A DNA stretch of 64,000 bases from Actinomadura physcomitrii (GTDB taxonomy: Bacteria > Actinomycetota > Actinomycetes > Streptosporangiales > Streptosporangiaceae), in contig NZ_WBMS02000003.1 of NCBI RefSeq assembly GCF_008923205.2, positions 124,001 through 188,000 of the forward strand, given 5' to 3'. The notes below the pieces were generated by a model. That model was not told the DNA's origin. It made no database searches and was given only the letters and a program-made list of their open reading frames with translations. Position numbers and translations under genes: made by a program. How positions within the stretch are numbered: position 1 is the stretch's first letter; each line of letters begins with the position of its first letter. Below, in pieces: positions 8,650 to 16,306 of this stretch.

Positions 8650-8931
8650 TCAGGTCTCGAACCGGACGCAGGTGCCGTACGCGACGTACTGGGTCTCGGT
8701 GTGGATGCGCATGACGTCGGTCGTGGTGAAGTCGGTGCGGCCCACCACGTTCGGGACGGCGAGGAGGCACACCCCCAGGACGGCGTCGGGCCGCAGGTCG
8801 GCGCTGGCGCGTTCGAGGTTGGTGAATGCGGACTCGGGGCTCGAGGCGGGCTGGCCGGCCCTGATCCCCAGCGTGGTGACCCCTTCCTGGTCGTCCGGGA
8901 TGCGGTCCGTCGTGTACATCGGTGTGCTCAC
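8650..8931 (-). CDS. YbjQ-like small protein (heavy-metal-binding-domain family, tentative)
   Basis: This 93-residue protein is soluble. Its middle (AFTNLERASADLRPDAVLGVCLLAVPN) resembles the helix and strand of YbjQ/DUF74 proteins, where a dodecin-like or pentameric fold contains ADAVVG. The C-terminus TETQYVAYGTCVRFE would be the last strand, with T-x-G-T-x-V typical of the family. The start is uncertain: GTG 8931 or ATG 8919, neither with a strong ribosome site. It stands alone between a decayed gene and a repeat block. Function is unknown. Confidence 0.5.
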   Translation of the reverse strand: MSTPMYTTDRIPDDQEGVTTLGIRAGQPASSPESAFTNLERASADLRPDAVLGVCLLAVPNVVGRTDFTTTDVMRIHTETQYVAYGTCVRFET

Positions 8932-9000
8932 CGGGGATTGATTCCCCCGCCGCGCCGATGCCCTCTCAGGGGCCCTTCATGGCTCGGGAAACTCTGTGTG

Positions 9001-9285
9001 TGTGGGGGCGACCCCCCACAGCCCCCCGCTGCGGGGTGAGCGGCACCTTCCGCTCCGCTAGCGCTCCGCTGCAGATGCCCCTCACCCCGGTGGGGGCCTG
9101 CCCCCCACGCCCCCCGGTGGGGGCTCCGCCCCCAACACCCCCCTTTTGTGGGGGGCGACCCCCCACACCCCCCGGAGCGGGGGTGCCCGGCGCCACTCCG
9201 CTCCGCTGGCGCTCCGCTGCGGGCTTCGGGCACCCCCGGTGAGGGGCCAGCCCCCCACGCCCCCCGGCCGGGGGCTCCGCCTCTT
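9001..9285. repeat. Two-copy ~148-bp tandem repeat of G/C hairpins
   Basis: Two copies (about 9002-9150 and 9151-9285) begin with a GTGGGGG/CCCCCAC hairpin. Each contains a nearly identical 24-mer (9049-9072 and 9197-9220, one mismatch) inside a longer inverted repeat, and ends with a GCCCCCCACGCCCCCCGG segment followed by a second G/C palindrome. The stems around the shared 24-mer differ: GGGGTGAG/CTCACCCC in copy 1 and GGGGGTGCCCG/CGGGCACCCCC in copy 2. Each stem still pairs with itself. No frame is coding. Confidence 0.75.
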
Positions 9286-9521
9286 CCTGCGGACGTGTGC
9301 GGACCGGGCCCGACCCCCGCGCGTGCCCGTGCCCGCCGCTGATCCGCGGGGCTTTTCCGGTGCTTTATGGGGTCTTGAACTCGCGGTCGGCCGGCGGCAT
9401 CGGATCCCGCCGGTGTAGATCGTTGTTTTCGCAGGTCAGTACGTTTCTGTACACCGGTCGGCGGCCCGCCCGGCTATGTTCGCAAAAAGGGATGAAGTCG
9501 ACGCGAGACGGAGTGGTGACA
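9286..9521 (+). promoter_or_regulatory. Promoter region of the SRPBCC gene
   Basis: This 236-bp non-coding region follows the hairpin repeat. It contains a short inverted repeat, GTAC(6)GTAC, at about 9440-9453, which may be an operator or part of a promoter. I could not assign a clear sigma-factor motif. Confidence 0.3.
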
Positions 9522-10427
9522 ATGGCTGGAACCAGCCCTCCCGACACTGGCACCGCCGACAAGCGCGAGTCCGCCCGCGGTGCGGTGGACGGCCTTCCCG
9601 TCGACCAGCTCAAGGAGGCAGGGCAGGAGTTCGTCCAGGCGCTGATGGTGAAGGCCCTCAAGAGCGCCAGCGGCACGGTGAAGCACATGACCGAGCGGCT
9701 CGGCGGTCCCGGCGGCGACGGCGGGGACGGCGGCGGCACCAAGGCGAAGATGGTCGCCGCGGGCGCCGAAGGCCTCCAGGAAGGCAAGTCCCCGCTCAAG
9801 GCCGGCCTCAAGGCGGGCATGACGGGCGCGAAGGAGACGGCCAAGAAGGCCGTCGGAGCCGGGGGCGGCGGCAAGGGCGGCGGCGAGGACGAGGCCAAGG
9901 TCATCAATATCGTCGAGAAGTTCGACGTGGGGCTGCCCCGGCGGGTGGCCTACGACCAGTGGACCCGCTTCTCCGACTTCCCGAGCATGACCAGCAAGGT
10001 GGAGAAGGTCGAGCAGGAGTCCGACGAGAAGCTCAACTGGCGCGCCAAGATCTTCCTGTCCCATCGCGACTGGGAGTCCACGATCGTCGAGCAGGTGCCC
10101 GACGAGCGGATCCTGTGGAAGTCGGAGGGGCCGAAGGGCTACGTCGACGGCGCGGTCACGTTCCACGAGCTGTCCCCCGACCTGACCCGGATCCTGCTGG
10201 TCGCCGAGTACCATCCCGACGGCTTCCTGGAGAAGACCGCGAACCTGTGGCGTGCGCAGGGCCGCCGGCTCCGCCTCGACTTCAAGCACATCGAGCGGCA
10301 CATGATGACGCGGACCCTGCTGGAGCGCGACGACATCGAGGGCTGGCGCGGCGAGATCCGCGACGGCGAGGTCGTCAGGACGCACGAGGACGCGGTCAAG
10401 GAAGAGAAGCAGGCGGCGAAGGACTGA
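9522..10427 (+). CDS. SRPBCC (START/polyketide-cyclase fold) protein with a low-complexity N-terminus
   Basis: This 301-residue cytoplasmic protein has a Gly/Lys-rich, probably disordered N-terminal ~125 residues. Near the N-terminus is an amphipathic helix (VDQLKEAGQEFVQALMVKALKSA split by no break). An SRPBCC domain follows (INIVEKFDVGLPRRVAYDQW, then RILWKSEGPKGYVDGAVTF). The C-terminal tail is charged. ATG 9522 has GGAG eight bases upstream; an in-frame ATG at 9492 is the alternative. SRPBCC proteins of this kind occur in actinomycete gas-vesicle clusters, but no gvp gene is visible here. It is 35 bp upstream of the repeat protein, so the two are likely an operon. Ligand unknown. Confidence 0.78.
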   Translation: MAGTSPPDTGTADKRESARGAVDGLPVDQLKEAGQEFVQALMVKALKSASGTVKHMTERLGGPGGDGGDGGGTKAKMVAAGAEGLQEGKSPLKAGLKAGMTGAKETAKKAVGAGGGGKGGGEDEAKVINIVEKFDVGLPRRVAYDQWTRFSDFPSMTSKVEKVEQESDEKLNWRAKIFLSHRDWESTIVEQVPDERILWKSEGPKGYVDGAVTFHELSPDLTRILLVAEYHPDGFLEKTANLWRAQGRRLRLDFKHIERHMMTRTLLERDDIEGWRGEIRDGEVVRTHEDAVKEEKQAAKD

Positions 10428-10462
10428 CCCGCGCCCGCCCCGATTCCCGGCTTGGAGGAGCG

Positions 10463-11464
10463 ATGGCCGAGAACGCCGACGGCACGAACCGCGAGCACGA
10501 CGACCGGAGCGGCTCCGGCGAGGTCGAGGAGAGGACCGGGCGGATCATCCCGCCGGACGGGGAACGGCCGTCCCCCGAGGGTCCGGACGTCCACCTCAAC
10601 GTTCCGGAGCTGAAGGTGGACGAGATCTCGCTGGAGGTCGACGACCTGGAGGCGCACGTCTCGCTGGACGCCGGAGTGCTCGACCTGCTCAGGCTGAGCG
10701 TCGGCGCGGACGTGTTCCTCGGCCGGGTCAAGCTGGGGATCAAGGGCGTCTCGGCGCAGGCGCTGCTGCAGGTCCGGCTCGACCACGTGGCCGAGATCCT
10801 CGACCGCGTGCTGACCACCCTCGACCGCAACCCGGAGATCCTTCAGCACCTGGGACGCGGCGTGGAGGCCCTCGCGCGCGACGTCGGGACCGGCACCGGC
10901 GAGGCGGTGGGCCAGGTCGGCCGGGGCGCCCGGGTCGCCGTCGAGGACGTCGGCGAAGGCACCGGGCGCGTGGTCGAGGACGTCGGGAAGGGCGCCGGCG
11001 GCGCGGTCAGGGACGTGGGCAAGGGCGCCGGCGGCGCTGCCGGCGGGATCGGCGAGGGCGTCGGCGGTGCGGTAGAGGACGTCGGAGAGGGCGCGGGAGA
11101 TGCCGCCGGCAAGGTCGGTGAGGGAGCGGGCGACGCCGCCGCCGGCGTGGGCGGGGGAGCCGGTGCCGCGGCCGAGGACGCGGGCAAGGGTGCAGGAAAG
11201 GTCGCCGAGGGGGCCGTCGAGGGCGCCGGGAACGCCGGCGCCGGCGCAGCGGACACCGCAGAGGACGTGGAGAGCACCGGCGAGCGTTCCGGCGAGGACG
11301 CCGAGCCGGCCGATTCCGGTGCCGGGGCGTCCGACCGGGGCCGCTCCGAGGAGCCCGCAGGGGGCGGCGAAGACGAGGGCGGCGACCTGCGGGGCGCGTT
11401 GCACGAGGCCGAGGACTCCGTCCGCGATCTGGGCCGCGCCCTGCTCCGGATGGTCACCGGGTAG
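10463..11464 (+). CDS. 11-residue-repeat protein (LEA/apolipoprotein-like) with conserved N-terminal domain
   Basis: This 333-residue protein starts at ATG 10463 behind GGAGGAG. Residues about 45-135 form a conserved-looking domain (VHLNVPELKVDEISLEV, then LLQVRLDHVAEILDRVL). From about 150 to 275 it is built of ~11-residue repeats of the type V-x-D-V-G-K/E-G-A-G-G-A, expected to form a long amphipathic, membrane-surface or desiccation-protein-like helix. The C-terminus is acidic and ends in another helix (LGRALLRMV). There is no signal peptide. It probably works with the SRPBCC protein upstream, perhaps in membrane or granule association; that is inference. Confidence 0.75.
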   Translation: MAENADGTNREHDDRSGSGEVEERTGRIIPPDGERPSPEGPDVHLNVPELKVDEISLEVDDLEAHVSLDAGVLDLLRLSVGADVFLGRVKLGIKGVSAQALLQVRLDHVAEILDRVLTTLDRNPEILQHLGRGVEALARDVGTGTGEAVGQVGRGARVAVEDVGEGTGRVVEDVGKGAGGAVRDVGKGAGGAAGGIGEGVGGAVEDVGEGAGDAAGKVGEGAGDAAAGVGGGAGAAAEDAGKGAGKVAEGAVEGAGNAGAGAADTAEDVESTGERSGEDAEPADSGAGASDRGRSEEPAGGGEDEGGDLRGALHEAEDSVRDLGRALLRMVTG

Positions 11465-11473
11465 CCCGCCCGG

Positions 11474-12220
11474 TCAGCTCCCCGTGATGCGGCGGACGGC
11501 GCCCGCGTACCGGCGGACGGTCGGCGCCGGGAGTCTCCCGCCGGGGAGCTCGACAACGAACGCGCTCTGCCGGACGACCGTGTTCTCCCAGCTCGTGGCG
11601 CTTCCCGGGTAGACGGGAAGCGCGCGCAGCGGAAGCCCGACGTCGCGGGCGAAGCGGCGCTGGACGTCGCCCGGCCCCTGCGAGCCGTCGACCACGGCCA
11701 GATGCTGGTGGAACCAGATCGCCACGGTCGGCCGCACGCGCCGGACGAGGCGCGCGGCCGCCGCCGACTCCGGCTCCGACAGCGGCGCCGCACCGGAGTG
11801 GTGGGCGGAACCCGGGGCGCCGATCGGCCGCCAGCCCGCCGGGAAGTTGCGGTTGAGGTCCACGCCGCGGGCGTTGCCCCGCGTCCGGGCCGCCATCCCG
11901 TCCGGGTTGAGCACGGGCACGATCCAGAGGTCCGCGTGCGCCGGGCGCGGGCCGGCGGCCAGGGCGTCCGCCACCGCCGCTCCGGCCGGCTCGTCGCCGT
12001 GCACGCAGCCGACGACCAGCACCCGCCGCGCCGCGTGCGGGTCCCCCAGCTCGACCGCCGCGATCGGACGGCCCTGGACGGACCTGCCCAGCACCGCCGT
12101 CCGGCGGACCGTGCCGCCGGACGGCGGCCCGCCGGTGTCCCCGCACCCGGCCAGCAGGACCGCCACGGCCCCGAGCAGCGCACCGGGCCCGCGCCGGCTC
12201 GCCGTCCACCGCCCCGCCAT
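11474..12220 (-). CDS. Lipoprotein M14-type zinc carboxypeptidase
   Basis: This 248-residue secreted lipoprotein has a signal peptide ending in the lipobox LLAGC (Cys near residue 25). The M14 zinc peptidase motifs appear in order: VHGDE (zinc His and Glu), NPDG, GVDLNRNFP (substrate-binding Asn-Arg), IWFHQH (third zinc ligand) and FVVELPGG (catalytic Glu). ATG 12220 is chosen over 12295 because the signal peptide begins there and a G-rich site precedes it. The domain is compact, like DUF2817/MpaA-type peptidases that trim murein peptides, so a cell-wall peptide substrate is likely. It is convergent with the repeat protein, 9 bp away. Confidence 0.83.
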   Translation of the reverse strand: MAGRWTASRRGPGALLGAVAVLLAGCGDTGGPPSGGTVRRTAVLGRSVQGRPIAAVELGDPHAARRVLVVGCVHGDEPAGAAVADALAAGPRPAHADLWIVPVLNPDGMAARTRGNARGVDLNRNFPAGWRPIGAPGSAHHSGAAPLSEPESAAAARLVRRVRPTVAIWFHQHLAVVDGSQGPGDVQRRFARDVGLPLRALPVYPGSATSWENTVVRQSAFVVELPGGRLPAPTVRRYAGAVRRITGS

Positions 12221-12323
12221 GTTCCCCCCGATGCGCGCCGTCCGGCCGGTCCGGGGGGTGACCGTCCAATGCCCCCTGCGCCGCCGCTGATTCACCCGTC
12301 CCGGTGATCGGGAAGCCGCACGG

Positions 12324-14048
12324 TCACAGCGCCCCGGTCGGGGCCGGGTCCGTGGAGAGCGCCCAGAAACCGGCGTAGCGGCCGCCGCGCCGCAGCAGCT
12401 CGTCGTGGGAGCCCTCCTCCACGATCCGGCCGCCGTCCAGGAAGACGACGCGGTCCGCGCGCCGGACGGTCCGCATCCGGTGCGCCACCATCACCACCGT
12501 CCGGCCCGCGACCAGGCGCTCGATGCCGTCGTGGACGGCCGCCTCGTTCACCGGGTCCAGCGCGGAGGTCACCTCGTCGAGCAGCACGATGGGCGCGTCC
12601 TTCAGCAGCGCCCGCGCGATCGACACGCGCTGGCGCTCGCCGCCCGACAGCAGCTCGCCGCCCTCGCCGACGTTCGCCGCCCAGCCGCCGGGCAGCCGCT
12701 CGACCACCTCGTCCAGGCGGGCCGCGCCCGCCGCGGCCCGCACCTCCGCGTCGCTCGCGTCCGGGCGGCCGAGGCGGACGTTCTCCTCGATCGTGCCGTC
12801 GAAGAGGTGGACGTCCTGGAAGACGACGGCGATCCGCGCCATCAGCTCCTCGGTGCCGATATCGCGGACGTCCGCGCCGCCGACGCGGACCGCGCCGGCG
12901 TCCACGTCGTAGAACCGCGCGATCAGGTGCAGCAGGGTGCTCTTGCCCGCGCCCGACGGCCCGACCACGGCGAGGCGCCGCCCCTCCGGCACGGACAGCG
13001 ACGCGCCGTCGATGACAGTCCGGTCGCCGTGCCGGAACGTGACGGACGCGAACTCCACGCCGCCGTGCGCCGGCCGGACCGGTTCGCGGGGCTCGGGCAG
13101 CGGCTCGGTGCGCAGCACCGCGTCGAGCCGGGCCAGTTCGGCGCGCGCGCCGCGCAGCCGGCCGCCGAGCTCCGACAGCGACAGCAGCGGGTCGGCGCAG
13201 CGGGCGGCGAGCACCAGGAGCGCCAGGACGTCCGCCGTGCCGATGTCCCCGCCGAGCGCGAGGTAGGCGCCGAGGGCCAGGAGGGCCGTGAAGACCGCCT
13301 GCACCGTGAGCGTCAGGCCGAGGACGCCGGGCAGCGCCGCCAGCGTGGAACGCCGGGACGCGCGCTGCAGACCGCGGAGCGCGTCGTCCAGCATCCCGAA
13401 GCGTTCGGCGGTCCGGCCGCCGGCCCGCAGCACCGGCTGGGCCCGCAGGTACTCGACGACCCGCGCGGCGGCCTCGTGGTCGCGGTCGGCGCGCTCGGCA
13501 TCGGCGGCGGCCATCGCGCGTCCCGTCCCGACCTGGACCGCCGCCACCGCCGGTGCGGCGAGCAGCGCGGCCAGGCCCATCCGCCAGTCGAAGCCGATCA
13601 TCACGGCGACGATCGTGAGCGGCGTCGCGCAGGCGGACACGAGCGGCGCCAGCAGGTGCGCGATCACGCTCATCGCCTGCAGGAGCCCGCGCCCGGCGAG
13701 GACGGACACCTCCCCGACGCGGCGCGGCCCGTACCAGCCGACGGGCAGCCGGGCCAGATGGTCGCCGAGCCGGTGGTACATGCCGTGCAGCAGCGTGGTG
13801 CCGACGCGGAACCCGGACAGGTCGCTGACGTACCGCAGCGCCCCGTACACCGCGACCGCGGCGCCGAACGCGATCAGCCAGGGCCGGGCGTCTCCGGGCG
13901 CGCCCCCGAAGAGCGCCCGGAGGATGGGGACCAGCAGCGCGTAGGACAGCCCTTCGACGACCGCGGTCGCCGTCATCAGCGCCACGGTGCGGCGCACCGG
14001 CCGGGCGTACCGCGGACCCAGCACGCGGAACAGCATCGAGATCATCAC
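12324..14048 (-). CDS. ABC exporter half-transporter (membrane + ATPase)
   Basis: This 574-residue half-transporter has an N-terminal six-helix ABC-membrane domain (about 1-300) and a C-terminal ATPase with Walker A GPSGAGKST, signature LLSGGERQR, Walker B IVLLDEVTSALD and an H-loop at VAHR. Its ATG overlaps the stop of the next exporter gene (ATGA), so the two are surely co-translated and form a heterodimer. In actinomycetes such IrtAB-like pairs move siderophores, peptides or lipids. No siderophore-interacting domain is fused here and no NRPS is nearby, so the cargo is open. Confidence 0.85.
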   Translation of the reverse strand: MMISMLFRVLGPRYARPVRRTVALMTATAVVEGLSYALLVPILRALFGGAPGDARPWLIAFGAAVAVYGALRYVSDLSGFRVGTTLLHGMYHRLGDHLARLPVGWYGPRRVGEVSVLAGRGLLQAMSVIAHLLAPLVSACATPLTIVAVMIGFDWRMGLAALLAAPAVAAVQVGTGRAMAAADAERADRDHEAAARVVEYLRAQPVLRAGGRTAERFGMLDDALRGLQRASRRSTLAALPGVLGLTLTVQAVFTALLALGAYLALGGDIGTADVLALLVLAARCADPLLSLSELGGRLRGARAELARLDAVLRTEPLPEPREPVRPAHGGVEFASVTFRHGDRTVIDGASLSVPEGRRLAVVGPSGAGKSTLLHLIARFYDVDAGAVRVGGADVRDIGTEELMARIAVVFQDVHLFDGTIEENVRLGRPDASDAEVRAAAGAARLDEVVERLPGGWAANVGEGGELLSGGERQRVSIARALLKDAPIVLLDEVTSALDPVNEAAVHDGIERLVAGRTVVMVAHRMRTVRRADRVVFLDGGRIVEEGSHDELLRRGGRYAGFWALSTDPAPTGAL

Positions 14049-15880
14049 AGGTCGTCTCCTCGCAGGGCGCCGCGCGGGGACGCGGCCGCGCCGCCGCCCG
14101 CCGCCAGATGGGACCGCCAGAACGCGGCGAACCTTCCGTCCCGCGCCAGCAGTTCGGCGGGCGCGCCGCGCTCGGCGACCGCCCCGTCCTCCAGCATCAC
14201 GATGGTGTCGGCGTCGGCGACCGTCTCCAGCCGGTGGGCGATGACCAGGACGGTCCGGTCGCCGCCCGGCGCCGTCAGGGCCCGCCGCACGGCCAGTTCG
14301 GTCTGCGGGTCGGCGAACGCGGTCGCCTCGTCGAGGACGAGCACGGGCGTGTCGGCGAGCAGCGCGCGGGCGATCGAGATCCGCTGCGCCTCGCCGCCCG
14401 ACAGGGCGGCCTCCTCGCCGAGCACCGTGTCGTATCCGCGCGGCAGCTCGGCGATGCGGTCGTGGACGTTCGCGCGCCGGGCGGCGCGGACGATGTCGTC
14501 CATGGACGCGTCCGGGACCGCGAGCGCGATGTTGTCCGCGACCGACGCGCGCAGCAGGCGGACGTCCTGGAACACGAACGAGACCGTCCGGTAGAGGTCG
14601 CGGGCGGCGATCTCGCGCAGGTCGGCGCCGCCGAGGACGACCGCGCCGCCGGTCGGGTCGAAGAACCTTGGCAGCAGCCGGACCAGTGTCGACTTCCCGC
14701 CGCCGGACGGCCCGACGACCGCGGTGACCGTCCCCGGCTCCAGCACCAGGTCGATGCCGCGCAGCACCTCGCGGTCGGGCCCGTAGCCGAAGCGGACGTT
14801 CCGCAGCTCCACCCGGTGCCCGCGCGGGGCGACCGGGTCCGCGGGCTCGGGCAGCGGCGGCACCGCGAGCACCTCGCGGATCCGGCCGATCGCGCGCCGC
14901 GCGCCCTGCAGGTCGTCGAAGCCGTGGAACAGCGCGCCCACCGGGGCGGTCAGCCCGAGGCCGAGCAGCAGGAACGGCAGCAGGTCGGCCGGGGCCAGGC
15001 CGCCGTCCGCGATCAGCACCGCGCCGCCGGTCAGCACGGCCAGCAGCACGAACGGCGGCGACAGCACCAGCTGAATCGCGGCGGCGACCCCGGACAGGGC
15101 GCGCACCATCCGGTAGAAGGCGGTGACGAACTCCTCCACCGCGGCGGTGAACCGCCGGAGGGCGCGGTCGCCGCCGCCGAACGCCTTCACGACCGCGATG
15201 CCCTGGACGAACTCGACGACGGAGTTCGCGATGCGGCCCTGCGCCGCGTCGAACCCGCGCTGCTCGCGCCGCCGGCCCGGCGTCATCATCAGCGGGACCA
15301 GCGCCACTGCCAGCAGCACCGGGACCAGCGTGATCAGCGTGAGTCGCCAGTCCACGGCGAGCAGGTAGGCCAGCGACCCGAGCGGCACGACGAACGCGGA
15401 GGTGAGCTCGCCGGGCGCGTGGGCGATGAACGGGTGCACGGCGCTGACGTCGTCGCCGACGAGCTTGGTCAGCTCACCGGTCCGGCGGCCGGCCAGCCAG
15501 CCGATCGGGACGCGGCCGAGCCGCGCGGCCAGCCGCCGCCGGAACGCCAGCTGGACCCGGCCGTCGAGCAGGTGCCCGATCCCCGAGGACGCGGCGGTGC
15601 ACAGCAGCCGGACGAGCAGCCCGGCCGCGCCCGCGGCCACGGCCGTCCAGACGCGGCCGTGGTCGGCGGGGCCGGGAGCCAGCAGGGCGCGGCCCAGTTC
15701 GGCGACCGCGAGGAGCGGCGCCAGGCCCGCCACCGCGCCGACCACCTGGAGGGCGACGAGCGCGGCGAACCCGCGGACGTGGGGGCGTAGCAGCCCGGCC
15801 GCCGGATCGTCCGGGTCCGCGGCGGGACTGGCCTCGGCAGGCGGCGCCGGTCTCGCTCGGGTGACGCCGGTGGCGGTCAT
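14045..15880 (-). CDS. ABC exporter half-transporter, partner subunit
   Basis: This 611-residue partner has the same domain order: membrane domain about 40-330, then ATPase with Walker A GPSGGGKST, signature LSGGEAQR, Walker B VLVLDEATAFAD and H-loop IAHR. The Asp after the Walker B Glu region (AFAD for the usual SALD) is slightly divergent, and one of the two ATP sites may be weaker, as in many heterodimeric exporters. ATG 15880 is preferred to a start 189 bases upstream, whose extra residues are a shadow of the cupin gene. It overlaps the cupin stop by 4 bp. Confidence 0.85.
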   Translation of the reverse strand: MTATGVTRARPAPPAEASPAADPDDPAAGLLRPHVRGFAALVALQVVGAVAGLAPLLAVAELGRALLAPGPADHGRVWTAVAAGAAGLLVRLLCTAASSGIGHLLDGRVQLAFRRRLAARLGRVPIGWLAGRRTGELTKLVGDDVSAVHPFIAHAPGELTSAFVVPLGSLAYLLAVDWRLTLITLVPVLLAVALVPLMMTPGRRREQRGFDAAQGRIANSVVEFVQGIAVVKAFGGGDRALRRFTAAVEEFVTAFYRMVRALSGVAAAIQLVLSPPFVLLAVLTGGAVLIADGGLAPADLLPFLLLGLGLTAPVGALFHGFDDLQGARRAIGRIREVLAVPPLPEPADPVAPRGHRVELRNVRFGYGPDREVLRGIDLVLEPGTVTAVVGPSGGGKSTLVRLLPRFFDPTGGAVVLGGADLREIAARDLYRTVSFVFQDVRLLRASVADNIALAVPDASMDDIVRAARRANVHDRIAELPRGYDTVLGEEAALSGGEAQRISIARALLADTPVLVLDEATAFADPQTELAVRRALTAPGGDRTVLVIAHRLETVADADTIVMLEDGAVAERGAPAELLARDGRFAAFWRSHLAAGGGAAASPRGALRGDDL

Positions 15881-16260
15881 CGGCGTGCCTCCGTCCGGCT
15901 TCCGGCCGGCAGGGTGACGGCCATGATGCTGCTGGGGACGTCCAGCGCGATGCGGTGCCACCGCCCGCGCGGGACGATCGCGGCGGTCCCGGCGTGCAGC
16001 CGGATCTCTTCTTCCTCCTGCCCCGGCTCCTCCGGACGCAGGTAGAGGCGGATCTTCCCGATGAGGCACGAGACGACCTCCTCGGCCTCCGGATGCACCT
16101 CCCAGCGGCCGCCGTGGACGTCGGCGTCGGTCTTGGCGTGGAAGGCGGTGAGCTGCCAGCCGTCGTGGCCGGTGCGCACTGTCCTTTTCGCGGCGTGGAT
16201 CGTGCCGCCCTGGCGGAGGTGGAGCAGGGACGTGAACAGGTCGATCGGGGTGACGGGCAT
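15877..16260 (-). CDS. Cupin-domain protein
   Basis: This 127-residue protein is a single cupin barrel. The first cupin motif is recognisable around DADVHGGRWEVHPEAEEVVS, and the second around RLHAGTAAIVPRGRWHRI. The Glu-Glu-Val-Val element and the late His suit metal binding, though the usual GxxxxxHxH is incomplete (only one His). It heads a three-gene minus-strand unit with the two ABC exporter genes (4-bp overlap). It may be a small sugar- or hydroxamate-binding protein or a tailoring enzyme for the exported compound; function is not defined. Confidence 0.75.
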   Translation of the reverse strand: MPVTPIDLFTSLLHLRQGGTIHAAKRTVRTGHDGWQLTAFHAKTDADVHGGRWEVHPEAEEVVSCLIGKIRLYLRPEEPGQEEEEIRLHAGTAAIVPRGRWHRIALDVPSSIMAVTLPAGSRTEARR

Positions 16261-16306
16261 GCCGGGCCGTCCTTCCTGCGGTGAGAGGCCGATGGGGGAG
16301 CGGCGG

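Noticed and set aside
10900..11270. DNA tandem repeat or CRISPR-like array
   Set aside because: The periodicity is of 33-bp coding units encoding an 11-residue protein repeat in one maintained frame; repeats vary and there are no unique spacers.
9522..11464. Gas vesicle gene cluster
   Set aside because: The SRPBCC and repeat proteins resemble accessory members, but no GvpA, GvpF, GvpK or other structural gene is present.
12324..15880. IrtAB siderophore importer
   Set aside because: The half-transporter pair lacks the siderophore-interacting reductase domain and there is no siderophore gene nearby, so only a generic exporter pair is called.
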